Assembly: GCF_024713975.1 (NCBI RefSeq)
Contig: NC_091116.1
Coordinates: 5,294,463-5,358,462 of the forward strand
DNA length: 64,000 nucleotides
Direction: 5' to 3'
Origin: Paralichthys olivaceus
Taxonomy: Eukaryota; Chordata; Actinopteri; Pleuronectiformes; Paralichthyidae
In this document: in pieces, positions 12,793 through 25,080 of the stretch
Position numbering within the stretch: position 1 is the stretch's first letter
Layout of the letters: each line of letters starts with the position of its first letter
Notes under the pieces: generated by a model
Seen by the model: the letters and a program-made list of their open reading frames with translations, nothing else
Told to the model about the DNA's origin: nothing
Database searches by the model: none
Position numbers and translations under genes: made by a program

Positions 12793-13508
12793 GCAGTGGG
12801 GCGGGACAGTGTCGGTCAAAAATAACCCCCTTGGAGAGGAGGGACAGGGCAGGCAGAGTCAGCCAAGGGTGCACCTCTGCATCCACCGACTCTTATAGCT
12901 CTGAACTGGTGACTCTGAATCATCAGGAGTCATTGTCTCCTGCTCGGACTCACCAGAGGAAAGTCTAAGTCAGGGCACGGGCAGAATTTAAACACTCAGA
13001 GAAGATTTGATATTTATATTATTGTTGTGAAAAGACAGGATTTATGTGTATCCAAAGCCTGATATACTGTATTTTATTTCTCTCAGAGCTCCACTGTTGT
13101 CGAAACTATTAAAAGTCTCCTCGAACAGAGTTGGTGTGCAGAGGCTGCGGTGCTGCCAACTGTGGACCTTGAGGTTATATTGCTTTCGTTTATGTGGTTT
13201 CAAAGTGCCAGATTTATGATCCCTGTATACTACAGCGCAAATTAACTTTAATGGGGGATGTGCAGATTATGAAATGAATTCAGTCTGTGTGTGTGTGTGT
13301 AAGTACAGTTTTTAGCTCTTGTTACTAAAGAGATTTTCCAGGAAATCAACCAACACACACACACACACACGTGAATTAACATGGCCATGCCACAGAAACT
13401 ATCCCAGCACTGAGTCAGAACATTCTTGTCAGTTCAACTTAACTTATATTTAGAAGCAGAGTAACCCCCTCCAACACACACACACACACACACACATCTA
13501 TAAAAAGT

Positions 13509-13555
<47 letters not shown>

Positions 13556-13740
13556 GGGCCCAAACAATTGGGAATAAAGTTCAACTCACCTTGATGTTCC
13601 ACAATAAAATTTTACGTGTACACACACATACACACACACAGTAAGAGGGACACTCAGTGGACCTTGCACACGAGTTCATTAGCAACTGATATGAAAATGA
13701 TTACAGCTGTAATTATTTAGGCCCCTGTTAGAACATGAAG

Positions 13741-13773
<33 letters not shown>

Positions 13774-14358
13774 TTGTGTAAAGTATATCTACACATTTGT
13801 ATCTTAAAATGTCAGAAACGTCAATTCAGAATCTCCACATATAATAATTCCATTCTTAATGTATACCTTCGTAAAAAGTATGATATTCAGATCTTCCCTC
13901 TCCTTCTCTGGCTTCTCCTCAGGTTCCTTCTTAGACTCCGATGAAGATGATGATGAGGATGATGACCTGCGTGATGAGTTTCTCCCATCCACATCCATCT
14001 CCTGACTCTCCCAAGTGACCGCCTTATTGCTGGGACTCCCCTGAATCTTCTCTTCTTCTTTCTCCTCCTCCTCCCTGTCAGAGGCCTTCATCTCCCCCTT
14101 CTCTCTATCTTTACCTTGTGAAGAGGACAAGGAGGATGAAGATGAGGAAGAGGAGCTGCCTCGCCTCTCCTCTGTGGGATGGCGAGGTGGAGGGACAGAA
14201 GGGGGAGCTGGTATCCTCCCAATGGCCCGTCCGGTGTTCTCGTACTCTGCTGAGGGCCCCTCGTAGGCCTCCTCCTCGGCGCTCATTTCGTATATAGCCG
14301 ATGACTGGTTCTGGTAAAACTCTGGGGCCTCGTACTCGTTCTCCTCACAGTGATCCAT
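10526..14358 (-). CDS. clic5: CLIC5 long isoform from an upstream alternative first exon
   Basis: Exon 14358-13867 (492 bp, 164 codons) ends D-L-N-I-I-L-F-T-K at a GT donor in the same phase as the short first exon, so it can splice to 11573 and give a 393-aa protein. The N-terminal extension begins [16 protein letters not shown]. Four or five tyrosines in an acidic setting come first (YEAP, IYEM, YEGP, EYEN), then a proline patch, two poly-serine runs and a [10 protein letters not shown] stretch. Human CLIC5B has a similar tyrosine-rich acidic extension, so the alternative promoter layout looks conserved. The two first exons are 1.35 kb apart and would be driven by separate promoters. An in-frame ATG 18 bases upstream (14376) is possible. 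Low-complexity content makes the exact N-terminus less sure than the shared core. Confidence 0.75.
11936..12060. repeat. Dispersed repeat, copy 1 (pair with 58990-59110)
   Basis: Shares with the second copy, in the same orientation, the segments CCAGAAAT(T/G)AAGCCAA, GAGGTCCCG and CTCGACCAA(C/T)CGTGAGTCAG, then (A/T)CTCAGCTGTCAATCA. It lies in the intron between the clic5 short first exon and exon 2. I take it for a short interspersed or MITE-type element; no tRNA-like A/B boxes were recognised. Confidence 0.55.
12575..12648. repeat. Compound (TG)n(AG)n microsatellite
   Basis: About 15 TG units run directly into an AG-rich tract with two interruptions. It begins 57 bases upstream of the short clic5 start codon (minus strand), so the transcript leader of the short isoform may include it as a (CT)n(CA)n run. 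Confidence 0.9.
12744..12791. repeat. (TG)n microsatellite
   Basis: An interrupted TG run, upstream of the clic5 short first exon. The open frames crossing it code only alternating V/C or T/H residues. Confidence 0.9.
13474..13552. repeat. Facing (CA)n and (TG)n microsatellites
   Basis: A CA run at 13474-13496 is followed 10 bases later by a TG run to 13552. The two are complementary and could fold back on each other. Shorter TG and CA runs lie at about 13288-13302, 13352-13370 and 13744-13770. All are in the intron between the two clic5 first exons. Confidence 0.85.
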
Positions 14359-14376
14359 CCTGGGCGAAAGAGTCAA

Positions 14377-15329
14377 ACGGAGGTCGTCCTGGTGGTGGTG
14401 GAGAATGTCAAGGTGTGAAGCAGAGTGAGTGCAATTCCAACGGTGCCAATCTTATCAAAGAGCCCCCCAGGACTTTGGACAGGGATGGCAGGAGGTGATC
14501 CTTAAAGGAGAACACAACCAACTGAGAATACAATCGGATAAAATCCACTTTGAGCTCAATAAACAACTGTTTTTTATTTATTTCAATTAAGTATGAAAAC
14601 TTACTATTGTTGCCTTAAAGCAACACTTACAACCAAAAAGCAATTGTGCAGCCTCTTGTGTCTACAGCTGCTTTCATTTGGATCATCGCTTGCACGTATA
14701 GTTACCTTCATGTCTCTGGTAAAAATGTTAGCGTTACTTGTCATCGAATAATCACATTTGTGGCCAAAGACATGTTTGCAGTTTAGAGCCGTAATAACGC
14801 ACACGACTTGTTTCACCTACAGTGTTATTAACATGATTTGAAAAAGGTTTAGACTTAAAAATATAGCAAGTACACCTTGGAAGGTATCCTTATGACTTCA
14901 TTATTTTATCTCAATCAAATCTAATTCTTTTTCACAGGTTTAATATATTTAAGTCAGTTTTCCACAGACCGACCATCACTTTCTGGAGGAAGATCCCTTT
15001 TTGACACGACACGAGGTTTAAGGACTCGTTCCTGCAGTGCTCCGACGCTGACAGGCATTGTCTCGGTCATGCATTTCTAATTTACACTCATTTAATTTGT
15101 CATAGTTGGCATATTTTTGCAGTGATTTCACTTCCCTCTAAGAACGCAACCCCGAGTTATTTAAATGTTTTATGAGATAGAACTGTCAGCTCTTGTAAAG
15201 TTAAATATTTGGTCGTTTTCAACTGAATTACAGGAGTTAGTGGAACTTTTCATTCCTCCACATCCTGTTTGTCACAGAAACCACCGTTGCTGCTTGACCT
15301 GTCAATCCAGTTACACCCCCAGCGGAGGG
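14377..15329. other. Region between clic5 and enpp4, no gene seen
   Basis: Upstream flank of both divergent genes. No exon or family motif is recognised. It would contain the promoter of the long clic5 isoform near its left end, but no TATA box or CpG cluster stands out. Confidence 0.5.
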
Positions 15330-15337
15330 TGACGTCA
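15330..15337. promoter_or_regulatory. Perfect CRE (TGACGTCA) upstream of enpp4
   Basis: The full palindromic CREB/ATF site lies about 380 bases before the likely enpp4 first-exon donor. A single 8-mer can occur by chance, but its place between a divergent gene pair makes a regulatory role plausible. No nearby TATA box is seen. Confidence 0.35.
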
Positions 15338-15539
15338 AGTTTGCGTTAACAAGGAAAAAGACACACAGGTTTTAGTTAAAAATAAAAGCAGTGTATTTTT
15401 AGAAGTCATTCGTAAAACATTTATGAAGATATAAAATTCTATACAAATCATGCGTGAACAGTTTAGTTGGTATTCATGTGAGAATTTAGACTAAAAAATG
15501 GCGGTAATGTTGAAATATAGTAAGACGAGTTCCAAAGAG

Positions 15540-15709
15540 GGCTTTATTTTGAAATGCCCAACCGGATGTGTATGGAATAATGCTAGCTAGCTCGATGCTA
15601 GTGTGTCGCATGTCTTTTTTAAGGAAGTTCATTCATGATGCTGTTGTGACAGAAGTTTTACCATCGGCCCGGCGAGGAGGAGGAAATCTACCGTCTGCCC
15701 CACCGACAG
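15540..15709 (+). other. enpp4: Probable non-coding first exon of enpp4
   Basis: The coding exon of enpp4 begins right after a splice acceptor (TTTTCAG then gATG at 18045), so at least one 5' exon must lie upstream. The best candidate ends CACCGACAG with donor GTAACC at 15709/15710, in a locally GC-richer stretch with AGGAGGAGG. It contains several ATGs, none in frame with the ENPP4 start after joining to 18045, so they would act as upstream open frames if included. The 5' boundary is not visible. Confidence 0.4.
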
Positions 15710-18044
15710 GTAACCGTGTCCCACCGAACACCACCGCCGTAGCACCGCTGTGACTCCCGGAACAACATTAGCTGGGACATTAGCGAGCTAACAGAGGCTA
15801 AAGTAGCTGCTTCACTCATAAGGAAACTGATAAACTTTGTTATCGCTAATTTCATGTCACACATTGTTGGTGTGGGATGTGTTTTCAATATGGTTGTATT
15901 ATTATGAGTCACTCTTATTTATTCATTGTTTAAAAGCTGGTGTGTACTCGTGTTGCTTTTCCACCTGTCCGCTTCATTTTCAGGTGTCACTTCCTGATTT
16001 GTTCACGTGTGTGTGTTTGTGTGTGTTTGGGATCACACATGTTTTAAATCATTTCACTTCATCGATATGCATGAGACAGATTGTTAAAATGTCAAATTTA
16101 CTTCTGGATACATGACTTAATATAAATACTTCCAAACTGAGATGTTAATATTAATATTTGTAAATTGAGGGAAACACTAAAAAAGAGTAAAAATGTACAA
16201 TTGACTTCTGGATACATGTGATTCTATGAAAAACACAAATGCTTCTAAACCTAGAGATGAACACAAGTTAATACACGTTTTTGTTTTCTTATTCAATATA
16301 TTTCCTCCTCAGTTTGCAGCACTTCAGTAATTAGATTTTACGTTTGTAAGGCAGCAGTGACAGACTTAGGTCTTATAGGCGAATGAATGTAATCAAATAA
16401 GAGACGTTCGACATCTCTGTATTCCAGTCATGTCCAATTATCTAATCTAATTTCTTGAGATTTCCTACAGTTGCCTGGCTCTCTGAGATCACAGCTGGTG
16501 ATTTAATTCTGAAAGCAAATAAGAAAATGATATTAAACAGGAGCTGAACAGGAAGAGAGTATGTGGGGATTATAGTACAAGCCCAGTTGTTGTGTAAAAT
16601 AAACACTTTGCAGACAAAAAGTCATATTTTATCTTTTTTAATATGATTTTTAATGAAAATATTTATTTCAAACCAAGCTTGAATACATAGGACCCAGCTA
16701 TGACAGGAAACATTGGTTGGCAGTTTTTGCTTCTCTCTGTGGCTCAGGTTTGGAAACACAAGTGTTGTGTAATTTAATGCTCAAAGAACTAAGTTGGAAC
16801 CTACAAAAATAGCACTGATTTTAAAACAGTAATTGGCATATCAATGAGAAACGTATTGATTTAATATCAATATTAAAATAGTAAAAAATGTAACAGCTTC
16901 TAGTGGCAATTTTAGGGGCTTCCCAGATGTGTAAATCCCCTTGCGTTCATAGTTCATATATTGTGTGCAGTTGTGGCTCAGGAGGTAGAGAGGGTCGCCA
17001 ACTAACAAGAACATATCGAAGCCCTCGATGAATGTGTGAAGGTGAAAGTATTGTAAACTTTTTAAATGGTCGATAAGATTAGACAAGTGCAATATAAACA
17101 CAGTATATTCACCATTTCTCATCTAAATATTGTAGATATGTCTTTTGATTGGTTGTATATTAAACAGGATGTTGATGTGAAAGAAATCAAGTAAATCCAG
17201 CACCCGTAAGAGAGACAGGATGAAGGAATTTATTTACCTCACCTCCACCCAGTGGACGTCACAATGAAACCAGTTCCTCCACTTCTTCTGTACCACGTCA
17301 TTGTAGGATTAATATTTTTTGCCTCTGGCCACACAGAGCACTTTGGCGACACTACGACAGATATGAGGCAAACAAGACTCGAGGCACGATATTCATTCAT
17401 CACTCGTACTATATCTGGGAAGATTCTCGATCATCCAGGTCATGGTATCTTCAGGACTTGTACAAATGTATTCGGGCATCTGGACTTGCTAGTGTTTTGA
17501 AAAGTCTCCTTCAGTTCTAACTGACTCATGAGAGGTTTCAGCAATTCAACATGTGAGAGTCACTATGTTAACCAGACAGGTGGTGGACAACCCCTCCAGC
17601 AAGTGGATGTTGATACCTTTAAGTCATATCCCCACCTGCTATTGTGTAAATACCTGAAAACCTCCAACCACTCAGAACTGAAGAAGCCTCCTGGATGAGA
17701 CAAGTCCAGTTTCTTAACTCACATCTGTACACGTGCACAACTACTTAAGCTATTGCTCGCTCAGTTTTAGTACAAGATTGGTCTGAAATCTCTTTATGTT
17801 GCCAGCAGGTGCAGTATGAAGTAAGTCTCACTTCCCTAAGAGATAAAGGAAGTACCAAGAATTATTTGACAGAAAAACTATTCTCACTTTCTTTCTGCAT
17901 ATTTCGCTAATGTGTGAATGTTGTCTAACCATAAGTCTGTTCTTCGTTTTTGTAGAATGACTCAAACCTTTTTTTTTTTTGGTCTGCACCCACACAGCTG
18001 CTGACATGACTCTAGATTCTAATTGTTTGTTTACATCTTTTCAG
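15710..18044 (+). other. Likely enpp4 5' intron
   Basis: Lies between the candidate non-coding exon and the first coding exon. No coding exon was recognised. It contains the second copy of a repeat relic (17646-17720) and otherwise AT-rich unremarkable sequence. Confidence 0.4.
17400..17730 (+). repeat. Dispersed repeat relic (pair with 1465-1540)
   Basis: Contains GATCATCCAGGTCATGG, ACCTCCAACCACTCAGAACT and GAAGAAGCCTCCTGGATGAG in this order. The same closing motif occurs at 1465-1540. The wording is typical of degraded retroelement sequence in fish; no intact frame survives. Confidence 0.45.
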
Positions 18045-18045
18045 G

Positions 18046-21000
18046 ATGTTACTTAAAGTGCTACTGGGCCTCCTGTGTGGCATCACAGCTTCAGTCGCAG
18101 GTGACGACGAGGCTCAGCAGGGCCCTCTGCCATTGCTGATGGTGTCGTTCGACGGTTTCCGGGCGGACTACCTGCAGAGGTTCCCCATGCCGAACCTGAA
18201 GCTCCTGTACAGCCAGGGGGTCCTGGTGGAGCAGCTCACCAACGTCTTCATCACCAAGACTTTTCCCAACCACTACACTCTGGTAACCGTGGTGCTTGCA
18301 GCTATTTTTTTAACAAAGTAAACAGATTAGTGAATCAGGTAGTAAGTAAATATGGAAACATGGCAACGTTGTAAACTGCCGCAGTCCAACAACATTTTAA
18401 AAAAACTGGACCAATTTAGTCCCATTGAAAAGTCATAGAAAGGAACACAAATCATAGTATATTTGCATAACGATGATTTCTTAATATCATGACTAACTAC
18501 GTAGTGTATATTGTTGGTTTCCAGGTGACGGGGCTGTACGCTGAGTCTCACGGTATCCTCTCCAGTAACATGTACGACCCCGTCAGCCACAAGCACTTCC
18601 ACGCCAGCCAAGACAAGGACCCGATGTGGTGGAGCAAAGCGCAGCCCCTGTGGATCACGGCGCTGGACTACGGCTACAAGACGGCGGCCATGATGTGGCC
18701 TGGCTCAGACGTGGTCATCAGCAACCGCACAGCGTCACACTTCTTGCTCTATGACTCTAACGTGACGTTCCTGCAGCGGGTGGGGAACGTGACAAAGTGG
18801 CTGGTGGGAAATGGAAAGGTAAACGAGCTTTGTGTAACATATAACGTTTTAGTTAAAGAGTCATTACTCTGTATTTTAACTTCTATTGGTTTGCTCATCA
18901 GTTTCTTTGAGACCGTAACAGCAGCAGCAGCAGCTATTATCTGACATTTTGGGTCATATCTCTTCCTCCAGGAGCCGGGAGTGAAGTTTGCAGCTCTCTA
19001 CTGGGAGGAGCCGGACAAGTCGGGCCACAAATACGGCCCAGAAAACACAGCTGCCATGAGCAAAGTGCTAAAAGAGGTAGAGTCATCTGATAACATTTCT
19101 AAATTCACCTTGATCCTCACTCAAAACATTCCTTGTTGTACTCGCAGCTCTATTGTTTACACAGTTTGTTTGCTGACTGTTGGAGTTGGAGGTGAGGCTC
19201 TTTTCACAAGTTACCAGTTTACTGATAACGGAAAGTAACGCCTGTGCAATTATTTACAACAGCAGCTTAACTTTTGAGCAGAAAAACAAATAAAGGTGAC
19301 GCAACAATATTAATTTCAGCTTTATTCCATTTTTCTCAGTTATAAAGGCCCTGGCTGGTTACTAATTAAACCGCTACCTCTGTGGCTTCATTTCATAAAA
19401 GGATTCAAACCCTTTTTATTGTGAAAAAAGTAAATAGTTGAAACAATCACTTCGCCTGCTGTGTTATCAGTTTGAGATGCATGTTCAGTTTCACTTTGAA
19501 TTTGTCCTCTGTCTTTGCTCTGGTTAATGCCTGCAGTATTAGTTTTATTATCATCATTATTAAAAAAATAGAAGAAGAAACATGGTTGTGAACCTGGACA
19601 AAGTGTCTTTGGTGAGTTTACTCACATCCCTTGCAACAGCAGCAGCAGAATTTTCGTCCATGATATTTTATCAGTCCAGCAAATAACTCATTAGAGGATG
19701 AAGTTTCAGTGAAAATGGAATAGTGAAATTCAGTAAGCGTGGCTTATCACATTTGATGGATAATTACATTTGAGCCGAACTCCTCCTCCGGTTTCATCTG
19801 ACCAGGTTGACGACAACATCGGCCTGCTCGTGTCGAGGCTGAAGTCGTCTGGCCTTTGGGGTCGCATCAACGTCATAGTAACCAGTGACCACGGAATGAC
19901 TCAGCTGTCGACCGAGCGCATCATACGGCTGGACGACTGCATCAACCCTGACGACTACATGCTGGTGGACAGCTCGCCCGTCGCAGCCCTCATCCCACAT
20001 AAAGGTAACCAGGTTTACATCAGCTAGCTCGACACAAACTAGCTTGCAAACAAACACATCACAAAAACATGTTTCATCATGAAGTCTTCACAGAAACGTT
20101 TATTGCTGTGCAGATCCGAAGGCAGCCTTCACTCAGCTGAGTAAGTGCCACACCCACATGACAGCATATCTGAAGACGGACATCCCTGATAGGCTGCACT
20201 ACCAGAACAACAAATATATCCAGCCAATCATACTGGTTGCTGATGAAGGCTGGACCATAGTGCAGCGAGGGAACACGCTGTCGAGATGTAGGTCTCTCAG
20301 TTTATGTCATTACAGCTGCACTCGTTGATCATCAGACATTTGTTTACATGTGATGTGTGACCGTTGTCAAATATGTAAATGTAGCCAGTGTTTTAATCCC
20401 CTGAACACCTCAGGGGATGTTTGGCTGAAAGATTACAGGTTGATGTTAATGGGATATACGATATTCTACAATTCTACAGTTTTTAGTTGATCGGGAAACA
20501 AATACATTGTGTGTCTGCAGATCTAGTTGGACAACTTGTCTCTCATCACCTCAAAAAGTTGATTTTAGTCTTCCTGGAAAATGTATTTTTCTTTAATTTT
20601 ATAAGTTAGAAGTTTCTGTCTTGCCAGTTTTTGTAGTAAAGCACTTCAGGTACTAAAATGGATTTAAATAAAAGTCTTATTATTACTAATAAACAAATAT
20701 ACATTTAAAGAGACAGTACCACCACCCACTAACTCTTCCTCTTCTTCTCTCCCTCAGTGGGCGATCACGGCTATGACAACTCCCTACCCAGCATGCACCC
20801 CTTCATGGCAGCGGCGGGGCCCAGCTTCCGTGAAGGTTATCGAATGGGCAATTTAAACAGCGTGGATATTTACCCTCTCATGTGCCATCTGCTGTCGGTG
20901 CCCCCGCAGCCCAACAATGGCAGCCTGACACAGGCTCGGTGCCTGCTGGCAGCTGAGACCTGCGAGGACCTTTCCCTGATTATCAGCCTGGTGCTGGGCA

Positions 21001-21348
21001 TCTTACTGGTCCTCGCCACAATCACTCGTAAGCCCAAAGGATGGCAACACTATATTAATATTTCTTCTATCATTGCATAATGCAAACCAGAGAGGAGAGC
21101 AAGTTACTAGTTCCTTTTGTGTCCAGCGACCTTTGTCATGCTGTATAAAATTAATAAGGTTGCTTCGGGTTATTTGTTTCTTCATTTTAACTGTAGAAGA
21201 ATGTACTGAATATCGTCAACTGATCAACAGACTAACAAGACTTGTCTCTCCAGTATTTTTCAGGTGGCGGAGAAACCACCGTCGGTCCCGCTCCCAACCG
21301 TTCCAGAGGCTGCAGGTTGACGACGATGAGGAACCCCTGTTTGAGTAA
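18046..21348 (+). CDS. enpp4: Ectonucleotide pyrophosphatase/phosphodiesterase family member 4
   Basis: Seven coding exons: 18046-18282, 18525-18818, 18972-19076, 19806-20004, 20114-20287, 20758-21027, 21254-21348. All borders are GT-AG and the frame holds, giving 457 aa (human ENPP4 453). A signal peptide ([18 protein letters not shown]) leads the chain. Zinc-site and catalytic residues are present: Asp36 in [10 protein letters not shown], nucleophile Thr72 in [10 protein letters not shown] and H in [15 protein letters not shown] in VTSDHGMTQ, and H in LGDHGYDN. NXS/T sites follow (SNRT, SNVT, GNVT). A membrane helix ([19 protein letters not shown]) precedes a basic stop (RWRRNHRR) and the tail [16 protein letters not shown], which matches the human tail. 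ENPP4 is a type I surface ectoenzyme that hydrolyses Ap3A and promotes platelet aggregation in human. It is transcribed divergently from clic5, as in mammals. Confidence 0.95.
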
Positions 21349-24300
21349 ACCAGTCAAACCCGAGCGTCACAGACTGATCCGCGTCACTTATTCGAGCTCC
21401 AATAGGTACTTGCACTTTACCCACTTAGTCCACTGCCCTAGATGTCACACTGGCATGGGTGTACTGCATGTATTTGCATATACAAACAGCCTTCAAGCCA
21501 ACTGACTCACAGGGCTGTATTCATAAAGCTTTCATGCACACAGAGTTACTACTGATGGAATTCAAAGAAAACAATAATGTCTTTGAAGGATTTATGTATT
21601 TGCTCTTAAACTACAACACAAACCACATGTATTTTCCCGCGCCTGCGTCTTCGCCTGCACTGCAGCAGAGGCATTTCAATGGTTACGCACTTGTCAACTT
21701 ATTGAGCTAACAGTTACTTGTCATCTGTCAAGTCAATAGACTTTAATGGAGAGGGACGACCACCACTTTCACATTTCTGTACTAAAATGAATACAAAAGA
21801 TTCCAGATACTGATGCTGCCATCGTGTCCTTTATCCATCATTTGGAACCAGAGCGTGTGCAGTAGCACGAGCCACAGTATCGATGTCCTGCCGACACACA
21901 AGCTCAGAAACCTCTGAACTTAAAAACAGTCCATGATCCAATCATCCAATCAGGTTCTGGTTCTTTTATTTCATAGCTGTTTGGTTCTTTCAAATAGATT
22001 GTATTGTTTCAAGTATTAAAATGAAGAGGCTACTGTACGTGTAGGCCTGTTTTAAAAATGACAACATTTAGTACTGCTTTTAGGCCACTTTATATTGGCT
22101 ATTCCTAATTACTTTTTAGTTAAAACAGCCTATTCATAATCACGTCACATCTTAAAGGAGACTAAACTTTATGGTTTTATATATTTTATGCATCTCAGTC
22201 AGTCAGACCATTTTTAAAGAGTACGTCACACAACCATCCGACGCAGTTCTGTGTTTCCACGACCCCTTACGAGAAATCTTTCTGAGGTGATGTTTGTGAA
22301 TACAGCCCCAGATGTGAAGTTGGACAAACAGCTGTGAACAGTTATGAGAGACTTGTGAACCTGTGATAAGAAACCAGTGGTGTTCTGAGGAACACTCATT
22401 TCAGATTTTTTAGATGCTTCTGATTCAAGAGATTTATTTAATATATTTCTGTGGGAACTGAAGGAAACTTCATTTTATGAGATTTTTTTTTTGTATGTGT
22501 ACTGTAACTTTTTGTCAGAAGAGGGAGCCACTTACAACGTTTTTGTGTGGAAACTCTTATGATTGTGTTTGTTTAGATTTTAGTGTTTTGTTTGTTACAC
22601 TGATACCGTCTCAAATCATCTCAATTACTATTTTATCTCATTATCTAGTATTATCTCAAACTCAAATTTCAAATATGAATTGATACATTTTTTTAAATTA
22701 AATTATAGTATAAAGGGTAAAAATCAAGTTTTCCTTTTTATTAGGTAACAAACCTCATTCAAATACAAATACACCACAAGTGGACTTGTATGTCGGGGTG
22801 TTGAGGCGAATTAAAAGGGAGAAGTCATACTACTAATATCAATATGGCCGCATTACTCCGTCGTACACTTGAGCCTGAGCGCTACAGAGAGAAGGGGCGT
22901 CACTCACCAAAAAATGGACGAATGAATTGTTGGTTTTGGTCTTTTTTAAAGATTTGTTGACAATCGCCACACTACAGAACATCACATGCTTCCAACCACA
23001 CAGTGTGTCTAGTGATTTTATGTGTGTGTGTGTAAATTTGCCTCGTTCAACTGAAACTAAGGGAAAAAAGTCCAAATCCAAACTATTCTTATTCAGTTTT
23101 ACGCCTCAATACGTCAAAATAATCCGATATATCACATGTTGGATCATTAGAGTTGCTGTTTTCCTGGGTTTGAAACGTGTACTGAACTATGCAATTTCTG
23201 TCTGTGCTTCTAAAGCCATTTTCAAAACGAATAAATGTCACAGAAAATCTGACTTTCTGCTTGGTTACTCAAAGAAACGTAGGAATAAATGGAAAGAAAG
23301 TGCGACACACGTTTGGAAAAATTAATTTATATTCCTTTATATTTTTTTTTCCCCCATAGCAGACACAATGTTACAATGTAGTAAAATGGTAAATATATAA
23401 AATCAAACTCAATACTGACACATACATTTCTGTATCATGTTCAAAACCAAATGGACTGTACATGTTTTCCATTTAAATCTGTTTTTATATCATTTAAAAT
23501 CTGTCATCATTTCTATGTAGTTCTCTGTATCATTGTAAATCTTTGTCTCTTCACAGATAAATAGACTTTATTTTTCAGGAGGTATTGTAACAAAAATAAC
23601 GTATTTCCTAACGCTGGCCGCCGAGAGCCACTGAAAATAGCTTTCAACTCTTCCCCAGAATCCTTTTACACAGAAAAAAACTGAAAACCAGAGATTTCAG
23701 AGCGTGTCTTCTTGTTTCTGTCCCGTTTACGGTTGGTCGGAAACATTCAGCGTGAATTTGAGAAGAAGATTCCTGAATGGTGTTTTTTTTTTTTTTCTTT
23801 AATGAGCTGACGCAGGAGTGGTTTGAACACGGTGGATGACGACAGCCGTCGTTTCTGTAGTGAAGTCAGGAGGTGTTAGCCAGACAGCCACTGCTCTCAA
23901 AGCAAACTGTACGATAACTGGTTTTCTTCCTCTCAGCTTCTTCCTTCAGGTTGAATGTGCTGAAGAATTTGAAGTTGAGAGTGAACATCTTTTCAAGCTA
24001 CTTAATAACATTCAGAGACCAAAAGACTTTTTTTATCTAGTTCACGTAAACAAAATAAATAATGTCCTCACTTTTCTACGAGTATCTCACCAGAACCTTT
24101 TGAGTTTTACGACCAGCCCCATGTAATAAGAATTACTGGAATTTAATTTGCTGTGCTTACAACCTTAAAAATAATTCTTAGACATTTTGTGAAACATTCA
24201 ATTTCTTGCTGAGAGTTAGATTTAGAATAATTGTACATGCTTTTACGCATTTATTTTTAAAGTTAAAGGAAATACCTCTAAAATAATATTTTTTGTACTT

Positions 24301-25025
24301 TTTGTGCTTGTTGAATTAAACTCTTAAATCATCTTTTTTTTAGGAATAGTTTTTCTTCTTTGATGGCCGTCTGGCAGATCACCTCTAAAAACTTCATCCT
24401 GCCTAAACATCTAATATCGGTGTGCTTACACTCAAGACAACACGATGGCACAGACTCCCACGAAAACACAGTTTCCAGTCAAGCCGTATTTTTCTTCTCT
24501 CGTTGTACATTCTGGGTATTTATAAAGAACATTTACTATCGGTACATTTGAACGAGCCATCTAAGCGAACTCATGGAACGTAGGAGGATTACCAGAATAA
24601 GGTATTTACAATCAAAAGGCCAACCACAGAAAATAAAAGCTACTTCTGCACATCAAAATCTCTAGAGCTACTATTTTTTCAAGCTGAAGAACATAGTAGA
24701 AAAAGAATGACCGTGACAAAATAAAAGCTCATGGTACATCTTATAGGTACATCCACGTTAAGGTTTGATTTGACCCTGCTCTGTGCTTTTAGTGTCCAGA
24801 TCTGAGTCAAACCACAGAAATCGCCTTCAGTCTGAGAATTTTTGTTTTTGTGCCAAACCAATCTTCAGGATTTCAATTGCAGTTGAACTCAGATCTGGTT
24901 GAAACTGGTCTGAGATCAGAAACAGCGTCTGGCCTCGAGTTCGACAAAACCAAGATGAGTGATGATGATGCTCTCACAGCTGTGGACCAAGCAAGTAAAA
25001 CTTTGGCTAAAAGAAGCATATGACA

Positions 25026-25029
<4 letters not shown>

Positions 25030-25078
<49 letters not shown>
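25030..25078. repeat. (CA)n microsatellite
   Basis: An uninterrupted CA run of about 24 units in non-coding DNA between enpp4 and xkr6. Confidence 0.9.

Positions 25079-25080
<2 letters not shown>

Noticed and set aside
10526-14358. Assignment to clic4 or clic6
   Set aside because: The short-form start [17 protein letters not shown] and adjacency to enpp4 fit clic5; clic6 and clic4 lie near runx1 and runx3 paralogues without enpp4.
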